A stretch of 11,491 nucleotides of DNA from Candidatus Zhuqueibacterota bacterium 4484_188 (lineage in GTDB: Bacteria > Calditrichota > Calditrichia > RBG-13-44-9). Location: NCBI GenBank assembly GCA_002049825.1, contig MVCZ01000042.1, positions 1 through 11,491 on the forward strand, in the 5' to 3' direction. The translations under genes and the position numbers were made by a program. Positions 6,547-11,491 of this stretch are shown here, in pieces. The notes below the pieces were generated by a model that was not told the DNA's origin, did no database searches, and saw only the letters and a program-made list of their open reading frames with translations. The first letter of the stretch is position 1, and every line of letters begins with the position of its first letter.

Positions 6547-7791
6547 ATGGATGTGATTGTAGAAAATCCGCATAATGTGTCCTCAGCCGAGATTATTGTA
6601 GGAATTCCTTCATATAATGAAGCGGACAATATTGCCTTTCCCACCGACGTTGCCAGCCGGGGGCTGGAACAGTTTTTTCCGGATAAAAAAGCGGTTATCA
6701 TAAATGTTGACAATAATTCACCTGACGGAACCAAAGAGGTGTTTCTCAGTACACCGACAAAGATTCCTAAAGTATACATTTCCACGCCACCCGGGGTAAA
6801 AGGCAAAGGAAATAATTTCCGGAATCTGTTTAAGGCAGCGGTTGAATTAAAAGCAAAGGCGATTTTGGTGGTTGATGCCGACCTAAAAAGTATTACGCCA
6901 AGCTGGATTCGCTATTTGAGCGAACCGTTGATGGGTGATTTTGACTACGTCACGCCCATTTATGTGCGGCACAAATACGATGGTACCATTACCAATCATA
7001 TTGCATACCCACTGCTGAGGACACTTTACGGACTGCGGGTTCGGCAGCCAATCGGCGGCGATTTCGGATTTTCCGGGAAACTGGCGCGTGCCTTTCTCTC
7101 GGAAAAACTATGGAACGATAGAATTGCCAATTTTGGCATCGACGTCTGGATGACAACCATCGCCATTGCCCGGCATTTTAATGTCTGCCAGGCATTCCTG
7201 GGAACACCCAAAGTGCACCGGGCAAAGGACCCTGCGGCAGACCTCACCATGATGTTCAAACAAGTAGTCTCAACACTTTTCGACCTGATGATTGAATTTG
7301 AATATCTGTGGAAAGACACTTTTGAATCCCGCCCCAGCAGTATTTTTGGCTTCGGATTGGGTGTGGTGGAAAAGCCACCGGCAGTGGAAGTTAATACCAC
7401 TAAATTATTCCACAGTTTTACCACCGGATTTAAAAAGTATAACGAGGCATTGCAGAAAATCATTCCCATGCCGGTCTACCGGGAAATCGAAAAATATAAA
7501 GAGTTTAAAGATAAAGATAATTTTTATTATCCCAGCAATTTATGGGCGCGCATTTTGTTTAGTTTCGCCGTCGCCTATAAAAATCACGAAATTGATAAAG
7601 ACCTGATTTTGGAAGCGCTGATTCCTTTCTACCACTCACGGGTGTTGTCTTTTGTCAATACCACCCGGGGGCAGGAAACACGGGAATCCGAAGAATACCT
7701 GGAAAATATCAACCGCATTTTTGAAGCCGAAAAATATTACTTAATTGAACTATGGAATGAAAAAATTCTGGATAAGAAATTTTTCAGATGA
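6547..7791 (+). CDS. GT-A fold glycosyltransferase resembling GpgS / mannosylglycerate synthase
   Basis: The 414-residue product is a soluble GT-A-fold glycosyltransferase that should transfer sugar from a nucleotide-sugar. Visible features are the nucleotide-binding start IIVGIPSYNEADN (16-28), GVKGKGNN (83-90), the metal-binding DAD (110-112), QPIGGDFGFSG (167-177), the helix start NFGIDVWMTT (195-204), and KVHRAKDP (222-229), whose histidine fits the third metal ligand. This arrangement resembles glucosyl-3-phosphoglycerate synthases and the Rhodothermus-type mannosylglycerate synthase, which make compatible solutes or precursors of methylglucose polysaccharides. The C-terminal half (about 260-414) is helical. 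ATG follows GGAG (6537-6540) by six bases. No matching phosphatase gene is adjacent, so the exact product (glucosyl- or mannosyl-glycerate) is open. Confidence 0.8.
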   Translation: MDVIVENPHNVSSAEIIVGIPSYNEADNIAFPTDVASRGLEQFFPDKKAVIINVDNNSPDGTKEVFLSTPTKIPKVYISTPPGVKGKGNNFRNLFKAAVELKAKAILVVDADLKSITPSWIRYLSEPLMGDFDYVTPIYVRHKYDGTITNHIAYPLLRTLYGLRVRQPIGGDFGFSGKLARAFLSEKLWNDRIANFGIDVWMTTIAIARHFNVCQAFLGTPKVHRAKDPAADLTMMFKQVVSTLFDLMIEFEYLWKDTFESRPSSIFGFGLGVVEKPPAVEVNTTKLFHSFTTGFKKYNEALQKIIPMPVYREIEKYKEFKDKDNFYYPSNLWARILFSFAVAYKNHEIDKDLILEALIPFYHSRVLSFVNTTRGQETRESEEYLENINRIFEAEKYYLIELWNEKILDKKFFR

Positions 7792-7825
7792 TTTGGGGTA
7801 ATTTTAGTAAATCCGCATGGAGCGC

Positions 7826-8224
7826 CTACTTACTTTCGGCTAAGTAAGGAGCCGCTGTGCTCTGTTTAAATTTTTCCAGTTCGTCTTTGAGAGCGCTGAT
7901 GACAAAAGCGATCACCGTCGCATCATCCAGGAACCCCACGCCCGGAATCACATCCGGAACCGCGTCAAACGGATTTAAAAAATAGATGATCGCTGCCAGG
8001 GCAAAAATAATGGTTTTCCAGGGAATGTTTGTGTATTCTTTTTTAAAATAGGATCTGACCATGCGAATAAGCACCTGCAGATCCTGCCAGAAATCGGTTA
8101 TTTTTCCTTTTTGTCTTTCTGCTTTTTCAACCGCCCGCTGAAGCATGCTTTGCAATTTTTCCTGTTCCCGAGCCAAACGCTCCGCCGCTTCTTTCGCTTT
8201 TTGAAATCCTCTTGGTTCCTCCAT
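7826..8224 (-). CDS. YkvA family protein (DUF1232), 132 aa
   Basis: The product has a charged, probably coiled-coil N-terminal helix (residues 8-40) and then the DUF1232 core. The core has a hydrophobic helix (70-84) running into the family signature YFLNPFDAVPDVIPGVGFLDD (81-101) and a second helix, ATVIAFVISAL. YkvA-type proteins are small membrane-associated proteins of unknown function. I chose the ATG at 8224, which follows GGTGGGG; a GTG three codons earlier lies within that Shine-Dalgarno. The gene converges with the glycosyltransferase across a 34-base gap. A CTTACTT/AAGTAAG inverted repeat overlaps its stop codon but has no U-run. It is followed on the same strand by the YgjV-type gene 99 bases upstream. 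Confidence 0.85.
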   Translation of the reverse strand: MEEPRGFQKAKEAAERLAREQEKLQSMLQRAVEKAERQKGKITDFWQDLQVLIRMVRSYFKKEYTNIPWKTIIFALAAIIYFLNPFDAVPDVIPGVGFLDDATVIAFVISALKDELEKFKQSTAAPYLAESK

Positions 8225-8323
8225 TTTCCCCACCTTATTTTATTAGTCTTTCACCCGCTCTATTCCTTTTTAAACTTTTCTTCCCGGAAGGTTCCCCGGA
8301 ACCGACACCTGCCGGACAAACAA

Positions 8324-8979
8324 CTAAATTCCCTTCTCAAAATAAATTTCACCGTTTATCTGCACCCTCCGAAAGCCCATTTTCTTCAGGTACTTTTCAT
8401 GTTTCTTAACTTGGGCTTTGGTGATGAAACGTTGGTATCCTTTTGTTCCGAACAATTTCTTACTTTTCAGAAAAATGTAGTGGGCACTTTTCATGTCCCG
8501 GTAATTCGGGGTAACATAATCGACCAGAATTTTCAGGGTGGTTTTATCATACGGTTCGGCAATAAACAATGCAGCAGGGTTCATGTCGCGAAAAATAAAA
8601 TATATCAGTGGTTTTTTGATTTTCTGAAGATCAAAATCGGGAAAGTAATAGGATAGTTCTTCCCAATAGAAACGAACAAACCGCTGTAGAAATGGCGTAT
8701 CTTTATTCGGCACCGTCATTAACTCGAAGTATTCCTTTCGGCGGCTGATCTGGATTAAATAATAGAAATGCACCAGTGCATTAAATCCGTTTAGCAACAC
8801 CACCGGGACAGAATGAATAAACACGCCATAGATGGAAAATAGTACCGCACCGAGCAACCCGATCCAACGTAGGCGCACAATGGAACTCATCATTAAAGAG
8901 AGGGCAATGAGCAGCGAAGCCAGAAAGAGAGGGCAATGAGCAGCGAAGCCAGGTAACCGATAAATTCATACCAGTTCAT
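8324..8979 (-). CDS. YgjV-type inner-membrane protein with GNAT-like C-terminal domain, frameshifted
   Basis: Translation starts at ATG 8979, four bases after GGAGG. The N-terminus reads MNWYEFIGYLASLLIALS and then runs out of frame at an exact 29-bp tandem duplication (8895-8952). With one copy removed the frame continues to TGA/TAA at 8324 as a 208-residue protein. The first 70 residues form three to four hydrophobic helices of the YgjV (Imp-YgjV) type: IGYLASLLIALSLMMSS, then RLRWIGLLGAVLFSIYG and PVVLLNGFNALVHFYYL. Residues from about 75 to the end resemble a GNAT acetyltransferase fold (RDMNPAALFIAE, then HEKYLKKMGFRRV). Neither function is established. As written, the sequence encodes only a 27-residue-scale stub from the true start; an internal start at 8893 (MMSS) would lose the first helix. 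Confidence 0.8.
8895..8952. repeat. Exact 29-bp tandem duplication inside the YgjV-type gene
   Basis: Bases 8895-8923 and 8924-8952 are identical and adjacent, with no mismatch. The unit encodes part of the first transmembrane helix. As 29 is not a multiple of three, the duplication shifts the frame and leads to a stop (TAA) within the second copy's far side. It is the second such perfect tandem duplication in the window (compare 105-192). Confidence 0.95.
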
Positions 8980-9031
8980 TTTTCCTCCGAATGTGGGTGT
9001 GAATCGTAATTTTTAATTTATCCATATCGAC

Positions 9032-9388
9032 TTAGGCAACAAATCCCGTGAGAGCACAAATTCCTGTTGTCTCTTCTTTTTCTCCAAAAGTTCCTGGGTG
9101 ACCGCACCCCTCGAGGTGGCTGTCGGTCAGGCAAAGTTCCGGGCATTTCTCACTCAGAAAAACACTTTCAGTTTCTGAATATCCCGGTATCAAATGGGCA
9201 ACATCCTTTATCCGAATTGCTAAGGTCGTCTGACATTCATTGGTATGATGGTGAAAAAGCAGCAGGCTTTTGGAGCCGTCAAAAAAATGCGCCTGGAATC
9301 CCAACGGCGTTAGTTCCTCCGGACTAAAAAACGCTTCTGCGGTTTGCCAGGTCGTCCCGCAGTTTCCGCATTCCTTAAATATTTGCAT
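9032..9388 (-). CDS. Cys/His-rich small protein, possible metal binding, unknown function (118 aa)
   Basis: The ATG at 9388 is preceded by GGAAAG nine bases upstream. The product has a probable zinc-ribbon-like start (C7-x-x-C10 in FKECGNCGTTW), a strand-rich middle with LLLFHHHTNECQTTLA (43-57, three histidines then C52), and later C82-x3-C86 (CPELC), C95 and C111. The spacing resembles an unnamed family with the order CxxCG, LFxFNHxxCxTTLA, CPxxC that I know only as conserved hypothetical. No signal peptide or membrane helix is seen. The gene lies between the YgjV-type gene (52 bases downstream) and the chloride channel (138 bases upstream), all on the minus strand. A metal-bound cytoplasmic role is inferred from cysteines only. 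Confidence 0.7.
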   Translation of the reverse strand: MQIFKECGNCGTTWQTAEAFFSPEELTPLGFQAHFFDGSKSLLLFHHHTNECQTTLAIRIKDVAHLIPGYSETESVFLSEKCPELCLTDSHLEGCGHPGTFGEKEETTGICALTGFVA

Positions 9389-9526
9389 GATTTATTCTTT
9401 CCGAAAAAGGATAGGTCCCCGGTTTAAGTCCTTGAAAAAATATTTCTGGTATAACATAAAAGGATAAAATGTGCCGGGTTGTTTTTCTATGTTTTTCAAT
9501 TTACATCAGGTGTTTTTCACCAGCCC

Positions 9527-9922
9527 TTAGCCAATATGCTTGAATATCTGAATTTCTTTATTCTTTCCTAAAAGAATAAGTTTATCGGTTGGTCTTAAAA
9601 TCTCGTTCGCCGAGGGAACAATCTGCTGGAATTTTTCATCATCTGTCATTCGTTTGATCATCAGGATATTCACCCCGTAGCGCGACCGCATTTGAATTTC
9701 CTTAATACTTTTCCCTACAAAAGAAGGCGGTACCGGAATTTCTGCCATTGCATACCCGTCAATAAAATCAACAGTTCGGATTTTGTCCAGCAATTTCACC
9801 GAACTGGATATTTCCTGGCTCAGATTCCGTTTCACCAGTTCCCGGTTGTAAGTGTCGATAACATCTTTGCGGTAAATTGAGCCCGACCCGGGGGATATCC
9901 GGTTTGACCAAATCAAGCGCAA
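9527..9922 (-). CDS. C-terminal segment of the channel gene: end of CBS2 and RCK_C (TrkA-C) domain
   Basis: From about 9883 the frame encodes GSIYRKDVIDTYNREL, the usual end of a second CBS domain, then a full RCK_C domain of about 80 residues: AEIPVPPSFVGKSIKEI, RYGVNILMIKR, ILRPTDKLILLG. RCK_C domains bind small ligands and regulate transporters, and CBS-RCK_C tails are known on ClC proteins. The first dozen residues of the open frame (9922-9884) are the shifted reading of the CBS1-side sequence and are not real. It is the tail of the neighbouring channel gene, not a separate protein. Confidence 0.75.
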   Translation of the reverse strand: MRLIWSNRISPGSGSIYRKDVIDTYNRELVKRNLSQEISSSVKLLDKIRTVDFIDGYAMAEIPVPPSFVGKSIKEIQMRSRYGVNILMIKRMTDDEKFQQIVPSANEILRPTDKLILLGKNKEIQIFKHIG

Positions 9923-11003
9923 TAAGTAAATCGGTCAGCGCTTCCTGGTCCAGCAGCGCCTGGCGTACCTCCTGAATGGAGATGGAACCTACCAACCGGC
10001 TATTGCGATCCACTACAAAAAACTGCGAATGCGGGCTGTTAACCACCAGTTCCAGCAAGGATTTGAAGTTCAGGTCAAGGGGAATGATGACCGGATTTTC
10101 CCGAACCACTTCCGATACTTTCAACGAACGCAGCAAATTGATTTCCCGACCGCGGAAAAGATCGATGCCGCGACGTATTAATTTTAAAGTGTAAATAGAC
10201 TCTTTCTTTAAATGTGTAGTCAGCAGGGTAGCAATAATGGTTGAAATCATCAAGGGAAGAATAATTTTATAGTCATTGGTCAGTTCGAAAATAATCAGAA
10301 TGGCGGTAATCGGCGCATGGGTTGCCCCGGCGACCACTGCGCCCATGCCCACCAGAGAGTAAGCGCCGGAACTGGCGGAATAAGCCGGGAAAAGCTGATG
10401 AACCAGCGCGCCAAAAAAACCGCCGGTCATGGTTCCCATAAAAAGCGAGGGCGCAAAAATCCCGCCGGAACCCCCGGAACCCAAACTCAGGCTGGTAGCT
10501 AACAGTTTCAGAAAAATGAGTGCCAGCATCATGAGCCAGGGCAATTGCCCCAACAGCGCCAGGTTCATGGTTTTATAGCCCACACCATAGATGTGCGGAA
10601 CAAACACACCAATCAATCCCACCAACAGTCCGCCAATCATGGTTTTTATAATCGCATTGATTTTCAGTTCCTCGAAGAAATCTTCCAACCGGTAGAGTGT
10701 TTTGATGAACATCAACGCAACCAGCCCGGCGAGCAAACCGAGAACGGCGTAAGGGATGAGTTCCAGCGGACTGATTAATTCATATTTCGGAACAGTGAAG
10801 GCGGGGAAATCACCTAAAAAATGCCGCGAGACAACCGTTGCCATCACCGAGGCAATCACAATGGGGCTAAACTGTGCCACGCCGAAATCGCCTAAAATAA
10901 TTTCCACACTGAACAGAGCGCCGGCAACCGGGGCATTGAATGCCGCGGCAATTCCCGCCGCCGCACCACAGGCGACAAATATTTTCATCCGCTCCGGATT
11001 CAC
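9768..11003 (-). CDS. ClC pore core plus first CBS domain (major open segment of the broken channel gene)
   Basis: This open segment (in-frame coding extends back to about 11084) carries most of the ClC fold. Just upstream in the same frame is GREGP, containing the gating glutamate typical of ClC H+/Cl- exchangers. Inside the segment are AAGIAAAFNAPVAGALFSVE, the selectivity motif GSGGSGGIFAPS, and GMGAVVAGATHAPITAILIIFE near the last helices. A CBS domain follows (LKVSEVVRENPVIIP through FFVVDRNSRLVGSI). From about 9893 to the stop at 9768 the translated tail is out of the true frame and matches nothing. The ATG at 11003 is internal and not the native start. ClC proteins move chloride across the inner membrane; CBS domains bind adenosine nucleotides. 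Confidence 0.8.
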   Translation of the reverse strand: MNPERMKIFVACGAAAGIAAAFNAPVAGALFSVEIILGDFGVAQFSPIVIASVMATVVSRHFLGDFPAFTVPKYELISPLELIPYAVLGLLAGLVALMFIKTLYRLEDFFEELKINAIIKTMIGGLLVGLIGVFVPHIYGVGYKTMNLALLGQLPWLMMLALIFLKLLATSLSLGSGGSGGIFAPSLFMGTMTGGFFGALVHQLFPAYSASSGAYSLVGMGAVVAGATHAPITAILIIFELTNDYKIILPLMISTIIATLLTTHLKKESIYTLKLIRRGIDLFRGREINLLRSLKVSEVVRENPVIIPLDLNFKSLLELVVNSPHSQFFVVDRNSRLVGSISIQEVRQALLDQEALTDLLIALDLVKPDIPRVGLNLPQRCYRHLQPGTGETESEPGNIQFGEIAGQNPNC

Positions 11004-11390
11004 TTTCAGGAACTGCCCGATAGAGGAGCCGATGGAGGAGCCGATTTGGATAACCGGACCTTCCCGCCCGGTAGAGCCGCCGGAACTTCAGTGCAATGGC
11101 TTCCATTACTTCCGGCACACCGTGACCCTTCGCCTCCTGGGCGAAAAAATAAACGATGGCACCAACGATGAGTCCACCGACGGTTGGCGCAAGTATTTTA
11201 ATATAGAAAGGTACCTACTGAAAAAGATAATTCTGAAGATAATTTTGTAGTTCTTTTATTTTACCCTGAAAATTCATTCCTGTAGCCCGGCTATTCTTTC
11301 AAAATTTAAAAAACAATTTATAATAGAATGATAAATAATGAAAGATAAAATATAATCGGCGAGGAAAACCTCATTCACAGGTGATCCAGT

Positions 11391-11491
11391 CATTGCGATC
11401 CCGGCTTGCCGGGAGAAGTTTGTCTGCCGTTGGCTTGCCAGGCAGACAGGCTTCGTTGTTTCACTTCTCGTGGCGTACCATAGGCACAAGT
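11391..11491. repeat. Interspersed hairpin-forming repeat, cut by the window end
   Basis: After CATTGCGAT come two near-perfect hairpins: CCCGGC-TT-GCCGGG (11400-11413) and TGTCTGCC...GGCAGACA (11421-11428 with 11441-11448), the latter with an inner TGGC-TT-GCCA stem. Then comes GCTTCGTTGTTTCACTTCTCGTGGCG. This CATTGCGA...GCTTCG arrangement is typical of non-coding interspersed repeats common in many environmental bacterial genomes. No transposase is seen. The 214-base end region (11278-11491) otherwise holds AT-rich DNA that may carry the channel gene promoter, but no clear hexamer pair was found. Confidence 0.6.

Larger units (their letters stand above)
9527..11277 (-). pseudogene. ClC chloride channel/transporter gene broken into four segments
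   Basis: Read from the right, the locus begins at ATG 11277 and encodes MNFQGKIKELQNYLQNYLFQ before an in-frame TAG at 11215-11217. It resumes directly with VPFYIKILAPTVGG...KGHGVPEVMEAIALK (11214-11086), so the first membrane helices (about 70-80 residues in relatives) are missing. At 11085 one base is out of phase and the protein resumes at GGSTGREGP, lacking the roughly 22 residues that normally stand between. After the first CBS domain, a further shift at about 9884-9893 joins DLVKPDIP to GSIYRKDV, deleting most of the second CBS domain. The terminal RCK_C domain is complete. AGGA directly abuts the ATG, so the start is uncertain. Each surviving piece is well conserved, which argues against long decay and for collapsed assembly gaps or very recent deletions. 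Confidence 0.8.

Noticed and set aside
8111..8656. 181-codon plus-strand open frame across the YkvA and YgjV genes
   Set aside because: It is antisense to two recognised genes and spans their spacer; the Phe/Leu/Ser-rich composition is typical of shadow frames.
9018..9026. TTATCCATA, one mismatch from a DnaA box
   Set aside because: It is a single site in AT-rich DNA, far from the DnaA-like gene and without companions; expected by chance.
11021..11046. GATGGAGGAGCC-type repeat in the channel gene as another duplication lesion
   Set aside because: It encodes IGSSIGSSIGQ, a natural repeat at this place in ClC proteins, and keeps the reading frame.
11274..11489. Minus-strand 71-codon frame at the right edge
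   Set aside because: It lies over the hairpin-forming repeat and AT-rich spacer, and resembles translated repeat DNA with no family match.

Overview
The window reads as a stretch of chromosome from an uncultured-type bacterium with moderate GC genes and AT-rich spacers. L28, the DUF3108 exported protein, the YgjV-type membrane protein and the CBS/RCK-type chloride channel suggest a lineage in or near the FCB group (for example Calditrichota, Marinimicrobia or KSB1). That placement is inference from family resemblance only. No phage, insertion sequence, CRISPR array, tRNA or rRNA was found.

Layout. The left edge (1-1489, +) is a comM/yifB Mg-chelatase-like AAA+ ATPase cut by the window start and frameshifted by a 43-bp tandem duplication. 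A spacer with degenerate repeats follows, then a small very acidic protein (1766-2059, -). Across a hairpin-rich divergent spacer lie a DUF2809 membrane protein (2320-2730, +) and a tiny two-helix membrane protein with no normal start codon (2823-3041, +). These face rpmB (L28; 3162-3356, -), and a symmetrical terminator between them can serve both sides. Divergent from rpmB is a DnaA-like gene (3641-5080, +) with the DnaA domain plan but several key residues changed. Next come a DUF3108 exported protein (5333-6256, +) and a GT-A glycosyltransferase resembling glucosyl-3-phosphoglycerate or mannosylglycerate synthases (6547-7791, +). The right third is on the minus strand: a YkvA/DUF1232 protein (7826-8224), a YgjV-type membrane protein with a GNAT-like tail broken by a 29-bp tandem duplication (8324-8979), a Cys/His-rich small protein (9032-9388), and a ClC chloride channel with CBS and RCK_C domains in at least four pieces (9527-11277). 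The right edge is a hairpin-forming interspersed repeat.

The genes do not form one pathway. They are mostly single-gene housekeeping or envelope/osmotic units: channel, compatible-solute-type glycosyltransferase, membrane proteins, ribosomal protein, DNA-uptake or replication ATPases.

Two things stand out. First, the DnaA-like protein lacks the arginine finger, the sensor II arginine, the second Walker B aspartate and part of the DnaA-box recognition motif, so it is probably not an ordinary initiator. Second, three separate genes carry large non-triplet lesions: two exact tandem duplications and three internal losses. Either the locus is decaying or, more probably, contig overlaps and gaps were joined wrongly. 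Readers should not treat these frameshifts as biology before checking reads.
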